Shown piece after piece: positions 1-6,110 of a stretch of 15,079 nucleotides of DNA (positions are counted from its first letter, which is position 1; each line of letters starts with the position of its first letter). The notes beneath the pieces were generated by a model that was not told the origin of the DNA, did not search any database, and saw nothing but the letters and a program-made list of their open reading frames with translations. The stretch is from Acidothermaceae bacterium (lineage in GTDB: Bacteria > Actinomycetota > Actinomycetes > Acidothermales > Acidothermaceae). The translations under genes were made by a program, and so were the position numbers. Location: the NCBI GenBank assembly GCA_025925185.1, contig JAICLV010000052.1:1-15079 (forward strand), read 5' to 3'.

Positions 1-2120
1 AGGACGGCCTCCAAAGTGGCCGCCGTCACGTCCGACAGCGCCCGCCCGACCTGCCCGACGTCGAGCAGACCGAGCAAGTCGGCGCACGCGATCCGCAGCA
101 GCTCGCGACGGCGCAGCCCACGCGCGGTCGAGGCGGCCTGCTCGGGGTCGTCGTATCGGCGGACGGCGGACAGCAACTCCGCGGTGAGGTCGGCAAGCGC
201 GCGTGGCTTGAGCTGATGCGGGCCCGGCTCGTCCGAGCCCGACTCACCGAGCATGGCCACCGAGTCAGGCGCCCGGACGAACAGTTCGACGGCGTACCGG
301 CTGCTGGCCAGGATCGTCGCGAGATGCTCGGCCGCGGCGCCCTCGTCGCGCAACAGCCGCAGGTACCACGGTGTCTCGCCCAGCGCGTCGGACACCTGGC
401 GGAACGCGAGCAGGCCGGCGTCGGGGTCGGGCGCGTCGGCGAACCAGCCCAGCATCACCGGCAGCAGCGTTCGTTGAATGGCCGCGCGCCGGCTCACCCC
501 CGTCGTGAGCGCCTCGAGGTGCTGCAGCGCGCGGGCCGGGTCGGCGTAGCCGAGCGCCTCGAGCCGGGCCGCCGCCGCGTCGAGCGACAGCCGGGCCTCG
601 TCGCCCGGCAGCCGGGCCACGGCGAGCAGGAGCGGCCGATAGAACAGCTTCTCGTGCAGCCGGCGCACCTCGCGGGCATGCTTCGCGTGATCGGCGAGCA
701 GCTCGCCGACCGGGTCGCGGCGGTATCCCATCGCACGCCCGAGCCGGCGCAAGTCGTCGTCCGCCGTGGGAAGCGTGTGGGTGCGGCGCAGCCGATGCAG
801 CTGCAGTCGGTGCTCGAGGGTGCGCAACCAGCGATACGCCTCGGCGAGCGACGCCGCGTCGGCGCGCCCGACGTAACCCCCGGCGGACAGCTCGCGCAGC
901 GCGGTCAGTGTCGTCGCGCAGCGCCCCCCGCCCGCGCCCCGCCCCGGCACCAGCTGCAGGAGCTGCACGGCGAACTCGACGTCGCGCAGCCCGCCCGGGC
1001 CCAACTTCAGCTCCCGCTCCGCCTCGGCGGCGGGCAGCGTCGACTCGACGCGGCGGCGCATCGCCTGGACGTCTTCGACGAAGTGGTCGCGACCGCCCGC
1101 CTCCCACACCATCGGGTGCAGCTCGTCGATGTAGGCCTGGCCGAGTTCGAGGTCGCCCGCGACCGGGCGCGCCTTCAACAGCGCCTGGAACTCCCAGGTC
1201 TTGGCCCAGCGTTGGTAATACGCGACATGACTGGCGAGCGTGCGCACCAGCGGCCCCATCTTGCCCTCGGGCCGCAGCGCCGCGTCGACCTGCCAGATCG
1301 GCGCGCAGGCCCGGATCATGCCGGTCGCGAGCTGCGTCGCGGCGCGCAGGGCGGCCGTCTCGTCGACATCGACGCCCCCGCCGCCGTTGCCGCCGCCGCC
1401 GGCGCCGGCACCGACTGCCGGCTCGGCCACGAAGACGACGTCGACGTCGCTCAAGTAGATGAGTTCGCGACCGCCGCACTTGCCCATCCCGAAGACGGCG
1501 AGCCGGCACGGCCGCGCATCGGGTGGCAGCTCGGCATGCGCGATCACGAGGGCGGCGTCCAAGGTGGCGCTCGCCAGGTCGGCGAGCTCGGCGGCGACGT
1601 CGTCGAACTCGAGGCGGCCGGCGAGGTCGCGGGCGGCGAGGCGCGTCAACAGCCGCCGGTACGTCGAGCGCAGCGCGTCGTATGCGGGGGCCCCTGTCTT
1701 GCCTTGGACGGCGGTGATGAGGGCGGTGCGCAGCCCAAGCCAGCTCGGGCGGACGGCGTCGACGTCGGGGTCGGCGATCTCGGTCCAGTCCCCCGGGTGG
1801 GTCGCGAGGTGGTCGCCGAGTGCGGCGCTGGCGCCGAGGACGGCGAACAGCCTGGCCCGAAACGCGGGGTCGGAGTCCAGCGCACGGTGCAGTGCGGCCG
1901 CGTCGTGCCGGTCGTCGAGCGCGATGGCGGAGGCCGCAGCGTCGAGCAGGTGGATGAGCGACTCGAGGGCGAGGTCGGGGTCGGCGACCAGCCCGAGCTG
2001 CGCGAGGCCGTCGTCCGAGATGTCGATGTGTCGCGCGAGGTGGTCGGCGCGCGCGGCGTCGGTGAAGCCGAGGCGGGCGAGTCGGGCCGGTCGGGTCGCC
2101 CGCCGTTCGAGCTCGCTCAT
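1..2120 (-). CDS. glnE: GlnE, glutamine synthetase adenylyltransferase/adenylyl-removase (C-terminus outside window)
   Basis: This bifunctional cytoplasmic enzyme adds AMP to, or removes it from, class I glutamine synthetase according to nitrogen status. The frame is open from ATG at 2120 to the left edge, about 706 codons with no stop, so the 3' end is missing. The first nucleotidyltransferase domain is clear. Residues about 210-232 carry GMGKCGGREL followed by YLSDVDVVF, with the paired catalytic aspartates. DAALRPEGKMGPL follows near residue 275, and LGPGGLRDVEF near 373-383 is the family's K-GG-RD-EF signature. In characterised GlnE this half is the adenylyl-removase; the adenylyl-transferase half would lie beyond position 1. 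The start is chosen because the following residues match the family N-terminus; its Shine-Dalgarno is weak. It lies 79 bases downstream of glnA on the same strand. A glycine-rich insert (GAGAGGGGNGGGG, about residues 236-248) follows the first catalytic motif. Confidence 0.95.
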   Translation of the reverse strand, partial: MSELERRATRPARLARLGFTDAARADHLARHIDISDDGLAQLGLVADPDLALESLIHLLDAAASAIALDDRHDAAALHRALDSDPAFRARLFAVLGASAALGDHLATHPGDWTEIADPDVDAVRPSWLGLRTALITAVQGKTGAPAYDALRSTYRRLLTRLAARDLAGRLEFDDVAAELADLASATLDAALVIAHAELPPDARPCRLAVFGMGKCGGRELIYLSDVDVVFVAEPAVGAGAGGGGNGGGGVDVDETAALRAATQLATGMIRACAPIWQVDAALRPEGKMGPLVRTLASHVAYYQRWAKTWEFQALLKARPVAGDLELGQAYIDELHPMVWEAGGRDHFVEDVQAMRRRVESTLPAAEAERELKLGPGGLRDVEFAVQLLQLVPGRGAGGGRCATTLTALRELSAGGYVGRADAASLAEAYRWLRTLEHRLQLHRLRRTHTLPTADDDLRRLGRAMGYRRDPVGELLADHAKHAREVRRLHEKLFYRPLLLAVARLPGDEARLSLDAAAARLEALGYADPARALQHLEALTTGVSRRAAIQRTLLPVMLGWFADAPDPDAGLLAFRQVSDALGETPWYLRLLRDEGAAAEHLATILASSRYAVELFVRAPDSVAMLGESGSDEPGPHQLKPRALADLTAELLSAVRRYDDPEQAASTARGLRRRELLRIACADLLGLLDVGQVGRALSDVTAATLEAV

Positions 2121-2136
2121 AACCCGGAACCGCCCA

Positions 2137-2185
2137 TGATCGTGAAAAGAATTCGGACCCTATGCCCCAATAGTTTTCACGATCA
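2137..2185. repeat. 12-bp perfect inverted repeat between glnA and glnE
   Basis: The arms TGATCGTGAAAA (2137-2148) and TTTTCACGATCA (2174-2185) are perfectly complementary around a 25-base loop. The repeat fills most of the 79-base gap between the glnA stop and the glnE start. It could form a stem in a glnA-glnE transcript, acting as attenuator, partial terminator or processing site, or it could be a bound operator for glnE. No T-run follows it on the minus strand, so a classical intrinsic terminator is not supported. Confidence 0.6.
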
Positions 2186-2199
2186 CGACGGCGACCGCC

Positions 2200-3561
2200 C
2201 TAAAGGACCGCAAGGTACCGGTCGCGCTCGTACTCGGTGACCTGGCGCTGGTAGTCCGCCCACTCCTGTCGCTTGTTGCGCAAGAAGAAGTCGAACACGT
2301 GCTCGCCGAGCACCTCCGAGACGAGTTCGGACTTCTCCATCACGGTGATCGCCTCCGACAGCGACGCCGGCAGCGGCTCGATGCCCATGGCACGGCGCTC
2401 CGACTCGGTGAGCGCCCACACGTCATCCTCGGCGCCGTCGGGCAGCTCGTAACCTCGCTCGACACCGGCCAGCCCGGCGCCGAGCAGCAGCGCGAAGGCA
2501 AGGTACGGGTTGCACGCGGAGTCGACCGAGCGGATCTCGACGCGCGTCGAATTTCCCTTCTGCGGCTTGTACATCGGCACTCGCACCAGCGCCGAACGGT
2601 TGTTGTGGCCCCAGCACACATACGACGGCGCCTCTCCCCCGGCGCCCGCCGTCCGCGACGTGCCGCCCCACAACCGCTTGTAGCTGTTCACCCACTGATT
2701 GGTGACCGCGGTGACTTCTGCCGCGTGCGTGAGAATCCCGGCGATGAACGCGCGCGCCGTCTTCGACAACTGGTACTGCGCGCCGGCCTCGAAGAACGCG
2801 TTGCGGTCGCCTTCGAACAGCGACAGGTGCGTGTGCATGCCCGAGCCGGGGTGGTCGGTGAACGGCTTCGGCATGAACGTCGCGTAGACGTTTTGCTCCA
2901 ACGCCACCTGCTTCATCACGTGCCGGAAAGTCAAGATGTTGTCGGCCGTCGTGAGCGCGTCGGCATAGCGCAGGTCGATCTCTTGCTGACCGGGCGCGCC
3001 CTCGTGATGGCTGAACTCCACCGAGATGCCCATCGACTCGAGCATCGTGATCGCCTGCCGCCGAAAGTCGTGGCCGACGCCGTGCGGGGTGTGGTCGAAG
3101 TAGCCGCTCTTGTCGGCGGGCGCCGGTTGCTCGCCCGGCAACGGCTGCCGCTCGAGCAGGAAGAACTCGATCTCGGGGTGGGTGTAGAAGGTGAACCCAC
3201 GCTCGGCCGCGCGGGCGAGCGACCGCTTCAACACGTAGCGCGAGTCGGCCCAGCTCGGCGAGCCGTCGGGCATCAAGATGTCGCAGAACATCCGCGCGGT
3301 GCCCGGCGACTCCGACCGCCACGGCAGGATCTGGAAGGTCGCGGGGTCGGGTTTGGCGAGCATGTCGGCTTCGTAGACCCGGGCGAAGCCCTCGATCGCC
3401 GAGCCGTCGAAGCCGATCCCCTCGGCGAAGGCGCCTTCGAGTTCGGCCGGCGCGACCGCCACCGACTTCAAGAAGCCGAGCACATCGGTGAACCAGAGCC
3501 GAACGAACCGGATGTCCCGCTCTTCCAGGGTGCGCAGCACGAACTCGGTTTGCTTGTCCAT
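2200..3561 (-). CDS. glnA: Class I glutamine synthetase, GlnA2-like
   Basis: It belongs to the ATP-dependent glutamate-ammonia ligase family; 453 residues is normal for the short class I type. Visible family motifs are GFDGSAIEGFARV (about 50-62), the metal ligands in HPEIEFF (128-134), PKPFTDHPGSGMHTHLSL (231-248, with the MHTH histidines), NSYKRLWGG (292-300), NNRSALVRVP (320-329, substrate arginine), and RVEIRSVDSACNPYLAFA (340-357). Where adenylylated enzymes have the NLYDLP-type tyrosine segment, this one reads AEDDVWALTESERRAMG (377-393), so the modifiable tyrosine is absent. AGGA lies 7 bases before the ATG at 3561. glnE is directly downstream. GS-like proteins in this position in actinobacteria are called GlnA2. 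Some GlnA-like enzymes of streptomycetes ligate glutamate to polyamines, so the amine substrate is not certain from sequence alone. Confidence 0.93.
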   Translation of the reverse strand: MDKQTEFVLRTLEERDIRFVRLWFTDVLGFLKSVAVAPAELEGAFAEGIGFDGSAIEGFARVYEADMLAKPDPATFQILPWRSESPGTARMFCDILMPDGSPSWADSRYVLKRSLARAAERGFTFYTHPEIEFFLLERQPLPGEQPAPADKSGYFDHTPHGVGHDFRRQAITMLESMGISVEFSHHEGAPGQQEIDLRYADALTTADNILTFRHVMKQVALEQNVYATFMPKPFTDHPGSGMHTHLSLFEGDRNAFFEAGAQYQLSKTARAFIAGILTHAAEVTAVTNQWVNSYKRLWGGTSRTAGAGGEAPSYVCWGHNNRSALVRVPMYKPQKGNSTRVEIRSVDSACNPYLAFALLLGAGLAGVERGYELPDGAEDDVWALTESERRAMGIEPLPASLSEAITVMEKSELVSEVLGEHVFDFFLRNKRQEWADYQRQVTEYERDRYLAVL

Positions 3562-3583
3562 AGGCCAATCCTGACGGCCGCAG

Positions 3584-3599
3584 GTTACGCGGGCGTTAC
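3584..3599 (-). promoter_or_regulatory. GTAAC-N6-GTAAC direct repeat upstream of glnA (possible GlnR-type half box)
   Basis: On the minus strand two GTAAC pentamers are separated by exactly six bases (11-bp period). They lie 23-38 bases upstream of the glnA ATG. Actinobacterial GlnR boxes are built from GTnAC/GAAAC elements with six-base spacers, so this could be half of such a site. The neighbouring pentamers in the same phase (CCGTC, GTCGG) match poorly. No clear -35/-10 pair was identified here. Confidence 0.3.
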
Positions 3600-3615
3600 G
3601 GCGCGCCGACAGGCG

Positions 3616-4032
3616 TCAAGACCGGCGGCGGCCCCACAGCAGCGCGCCGATGTAGACGGCGCCGAACGCCGCGCACAGATTCGCCCACGTCGTGGCGTCG
3701 GCGCCGCGGGCTAACTGGACGACGAAGCCGGCGACGAGCACGAGCGCCATCGCCCGACCGGCCGTCGCGGCGGCGAACTCGTCAATGCGCCGACGCCGCT
3801 CATCCATGTCGCGGCTCGCGAGCAGGGCCACCGCCTCACTGCGCCCGCTCAACGAGAAGAGCAACACCGCGTAGCCGACGAGGATGGCGCCGAACCAGAT
3901 CGCGTCCGCCACCTGGTCATGCGCCAGCGACACTCCGACAAGGACTCCGGCGATCGCGAGGCAGAACCCGCTGACGACGTACCGGCCGCGGGCGCTCGCG
4001 CACCACTGGACGACACGGGATTCAGTCGACAT
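3616..4032 (-). CDS. Small four-helix membrane protein of unknown function, partner of Xre regulator
   Basis: This 138-residue protein has four hydrophobic segments at about residues 17-37, 44-62, 94-110 and 115-134. Between the second and third pairs lies a charged cytoplasmic-looking loop (RDMDERRRRIDEF). I do not recognise a named family with certainty. Short membrane proteins with an RDERxxxI-type loop next to tiny Xre regulators are a recurrent pairing in bacteria and archaea, and their function is unknown. The ATG at 4032 lies inside the last codons of the upstream xre gene (11-base overlap). A strong GAGGAGG sits six bases before it, so the two are translationally coupled. It probably acts in the cytoplasmic membrane as the output or signal partner of the regulator; this is an inference from context. 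Confidence 0.85.
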   Translation of the reverse strand: MSTESRVVQWCASARGRYVVSGFCLAIAGVLVGVSLAHDQVADAIWFGAILVGYAVLLFSLSGRSEAVALLASRDMDERRRRIDEFAAATAGRAMALVLVAGFVVQLARGADATTWANLCAAFGAVYIGALLWGRRRS

Positions 4033-4213
4033 AAAAGACCTCCTCGACGGTGAGCCCGAAGTAGCGGGCGATGGCGATGGCGAGCGGCAGGGACGGGCTG
4101 TAGCGACCCGTCTCGATGGCGTTCACCGTCTGGCGCGACACGCACAACGCGGCCCCGAGGTCGCCTTGCGACAGCTCCTTCGCGAGCCGTAGCTCCCGGA
4201 CCTCGTTGCGCAT
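4022..4213 (-). CDS. Minimal Xre-family HTH transcriptional regulator
   Basis: This 63-residue DNA-binding protein consists almost only of an HTH_3/Xre fold. It begins MRNEVRELRLAKELSQGDLG, and the recognition helix region reads VSRQTVNAIETGRYSPSL. It ends LAIAIARYFGLTVEEVFYVD, typical of single-domain Xre proteins. The ATG at 4213 is preferred over an upstream in-frame TTG at 4249, because that TTG lies in the -35 element and relatives start at MRNE/MKN. The predicted -10 places the transcript start within a base or two of this ATG, so the mRNA may be leaderless; AAGG two bases before the ATG is too close for a standard site. Twin palindromes lie immediately upstream, which fits autoregulation. 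The gene is cotranscribed with the overlapping membrane protein gene. Confidence 0.92.
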   Translation of the reverse strand: MRNEVRELRLAKELSQGDLGAALCVSRQTVNAIETGRYSPSLPLAIAIARYFGLTVEEVFYVD

Positions 4214-4217
4214 GCCT

Positions 4218-4235
4218 TGTAAAGTAACCTTGACA
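4218..4235. promoter_or_regulatory. Operator-like palindrome 1, TGTAAAG-N4-CTTGACA
   Basis: This 18-bp imperfect palindrome (6 of 7 half-site positions complementary) lies in the xre/nadE gap. It covers the xre -10 region and contains, on the plus strand, a TTGACA pointing toward nadE. With the second copy at 4244-4261 it forms a large mirror-symmetric element. The likely ligand is the adjacent Xre regulator (inference). Confidence 0.7.
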
Positions 4236-4249
4236 TGCGATCGTGTCAA
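4221..4249 (-). promoter_or_regulatory. xre promoter: TTGACA -17- TACTTT
   Basis: On the minus strand a consensus -35 TTGACA (4249-4244) is followed, with an ideal 17-base spacer, by TACTTT (4226-4221). Initiation would fall at about 4213-4215, at the xre ATG, suggesting leaderless transcription. Both elements lie inside the palindromes, so bound regulator would block polymerase. Confidence 0.6.
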
Positions 4250-4261
4250 GGTCGCTTTACA
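4244..4261. promoter_or_regulatory. Operator-like palindrome 2, TGTCAAG-N4-CTTTACA
   Basis: This is the second 18-bp palindrome with the same 7-4-7 layout as the copy at 4218-4235. Its centre is 26 bp away and it overlaps the xre -35. Taken together the two copies form inverted arms of 18 bp, identical at 16 positions after reverse complementation, around an 8-base centre. Confidence 0.7.
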
Positions 4262-4276
4262 CCTCGTCGTCCTGGC

Positions 4277-4282
4277 TAATCT
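4277..4282 (+). promoter_or_regulatory. Possible nadE -10 element TAATCT, leaderless start
   Basis: TAATCT ends six bases before the nadE GTG, and no Shine-Dalgarno is visible, which fits a leaderless transcript beginning at the GTG. A good -35 at 17 bases is not evident. The plus-strand TTGACA at 4230-4235 is too far upstream for this -10. Confidence 0.35.
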
Positions 4283-4288
4283 TGGATC

Positions 4289-6040
4289 GTGCCGCAGTTA
4301 CGCCTCGCCCTCGCTCAGGTCAACCCCACCGTCGGCGACCTCGACGGCAACGCCGACGTCGTGGTCGCGTGGGCCAGGCACGCCGCGCAACGTGGCGCGC
4401 ACCTGGTCGCCTTCCCGGAGATGATGCTCACCGGCTACCCGGTCGAGGACCTCGTCTTGCGGCCCGCGTTCGTCGACGCATCGGTCGCTGTGCTTGAGGC
4501 GCTCGCCGCGCGGTTGGCGCATGAGGGCCTTGGCGAGCTGGCCGTCGTCGTCGGCTATGTCGACCTCCCGACCGGGGCGCCGACTCCCGACCACCGGCGA
4601 CTCCCCGCCGACGCCGCCGCGTTTCTCTTCCGCGGCCAGGTCGTCGCCCGATACGCCAAGCATCACCTGCCGAATTACGGCGTGTTCGACGAGTACCGCT
4701 ACTTCTCCCGCGGCGACAAGCTACCGGTCATCCGCCATCTCGGGGTCGACATCGCGATGACCGTGTGCGAAGACCTCTGGCAGGACGGCGGCCCGATCAC
4801 GGCTGCGCAGACCGCGACCGTCGGGCTGGTCGTCAACGTCAACGGCTCACCGTACGAGCGCGGCAAGCACGACGCGCGCTTGCGGCTGGCGCAACGTCGC
4901 GCCGCGGAGGCGGGCGCCACGCTCGCGTACGTCAACATGGTCGGCGGTCAAGACGAGTTGGTGTTCGACGGCGACTCCCTTGTCGTCACGGCCGCCGGCG
5001 CGGTGCTGACGCGTGCCCCGCAATTCGACGAAGGGCTGGTCGTCGTCGACCTCTCGCTTCCGGCCGCGACCGACGACCGTGTCGGCGCGGTCGACGTTCA
5101 CGACGGCAGCCACATGGTGGTCGAGCGGGTCAACCTCGGCACCGACCCGGTCCCGGCGTACGACGCTGCCGCCGCAGGTGTCGCAGAGCGGTTGGCGCCC
5201 GAAGCCGAGGTGTACAGCGCGCTCGTCGTCGCCACCCGCGATTACGTGCGTAAGAACGGCTTTTCCTCTGTGGTGCTTGGCCTTTCCGGCGGCATTGACT
5301 CCGCGCTGGTCGCGACGATAGCGGTCGACGCTGTCGGCGCCGACAAGGTTCACACCGTGGCGTTGCCGAGTCGATGGTCGAGCGAGCACTCGATCTCGGA
5401 CGCCGACGAGCTGGCCCGCCGACAGCGCACGCAGCACGTCGTCGTGCCGATCGGCGACGTCGTCGACGCGTTCGAGAAGCAACTGGATTTGCACGGTCTC
5501 GCCGCGGAAAACCTACAGGCGCGAGTTCGCGGAACGATTTTGATGGCGCTGTCGAACGAGCACGGCCACCTGGTGTTGACGACCGGCAACAAGAGCGAGC
5601 TGGCCACCGGTTACTCGACGCTGTACGGCGACTCCGCCGGCGGATTCGCGCCGATCAAAGACGTGCCGAAATCGCTGGTGTGGCAGCTCGCGCGCTGGCG
5701 CAACGGGCAGGCCACGTTGCGCGGGCTCACCCCGCCGATCCCGCAAAACTCAATCGACAAGCCGCCGTCGGCGGAACTACGCCCGGGCCAGCTCGATAGC
5801 GACTCGCTGCCCGACTACACCGAGCTCGACCAGATCCTCGACGCGTATGTCGAGCGCGACGTAAGCCGGCAGTCGTTGCTCGACTCCGGGCACGACCCAG
5901 AGGTCGTCGACAAGGTGATCAGGCTCGTCAACACCGCGGAGTACAAGCGGCGGCAATACCCGCCTGGCCCGAAGATCAGCGTGCGCAACTTCGGTCGAGA
6001 CCGCCGGCTTCCCATCACCAATCGCTGGCACGACTCCTAA
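4289..6040 (+). CDS. nadE: Glutamine-dependent NAD+ synthase (NadE)
   Basis: It catalyses the last step of NAD synthesis, deamido-NAD + ATP + glutamine to NAD, in the cytoplasm. The protein has 583 residues in two domains. The N-terminal nitrilase-fold amidase has its catalytic triad in order: Glu44 in FPEMMLTGYP, Lys124 in YAKHHLPNYG and Cys160 in MTVCEDLW. The C-terminal ATP-pyrophosphatase synthase domain has the P-loop SGGIDS (333-338) and the LTTGNKSELATGYSTLYGD signature. The length fits the shorter two-domain NadE type. The start is GTG at 4289, chosen because MPQLRLALAQVNPTVGD is the normal nitrilase-domain opening. It has no Shine-Dalgarno and is probably leaderless. It is divergent from xre and shares the operator-bearing gap, so co-regulation is possible but unproven. 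Confidence 0.96.
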   Translation: MPQLRLALAQVNPTVGDLDGNADVVVAWARHAAQRGAHLVAFPEMMLTGYPVEDLVLRPAFVDASVAVLEALAARLAHEGLGELAVVVGYVDLPTGAPTPDHRRLPADAAAFLFRGQVVARYAKHHLPNYGVFDEYRYFSRGDKLPVIRHLGVDIAMTVCEDLWQDGGPITAAQTATVGLVVNVNGSPYERGKHDARLRLAQRRAAEAGATLAYVNMVGGQDELVFDGDSLVVTAAGAVLTRAPQFDEGLVVVDLSLPAATDDRVGAVDVHDGSHMVVERVNLGTDPVPAYDAAAAGVAERLAPEAEVYSALVVATRDYVRKNGFSSVVLGLSGGIDSALVATIAVDAVGADKVHTVALPSRWSSEHSISDADELARRQRTQHVVVPIGDVVDAFEKQLDLHGLAAENLQARVRGTILMALSNEHGHLVLTTGNKSELATGYSTLYGDSAGGFAPIKDVPKSLVWQLARWRNGQATLRGLTPPIPQNSIDKPPSAELRPGQLDSDSLPDYTELDQILDAYVERDVSRQSLLDSGHDPEVVDKVIRLVNTAEYKRRQYPPGPKISVRNFGRDRRLPITNRWHDS

Positions 6041-6110
6041 CCGGCCAACGGCTGACTGGCCACCTTCTAGCTGGCCGCCCCTTGGCTGGCCACCCTGTTA
6101 GCTAGCCAAC
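6041..6110. repeat. Degenerate short tandem repeat of CTGGCCACC-like units
   Basis: The gap between the convergent nadE and glycosyltransferase genes, with the last codons of the latter, contains four related units: gaCTGGCCACC, agCTGGCCGCC, ggCTGGCCACC and agCTAGCCAAC. They are spaced about 14-22 bases apart. The array looks like decayed local duplication and its role is unknown. Confidence 0.45.
6082..6109. terminator. Candidate bidirectional terminator hairpin
   Basis: The arms TTGGCTGGC (6082-6090) and GCTAGCCAA (6101-6109) pair at 8 of 9 positions around a 10-base loop between convergent genes. No U-tract follows, so termination is suggested by position and structure only. Confidence 0.4.

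Noticed and set aside
216..2240. Long plus-strand open frame of 674 codons
   Set aside because: It is antisense to glnE, whose catalytic motifs are unmistakable. The antisense product is arginine/glutamine/valine-rich with no family features, as expected from high-GC codon bias.
2299..3714. Long plus-strand open frame of 471 codons
   Set aside because: It is antisense to glnA and shows no recognisable domain; the frame is open only because of GC-rich third positions on the other strand.
4214..4249. Upstream TTG start extending the Xre regulator to 75 residues
   Set aside because: The TTG is part of the TTGACA -35 hexamer, and the added residues lie over the operators and are not family-like.
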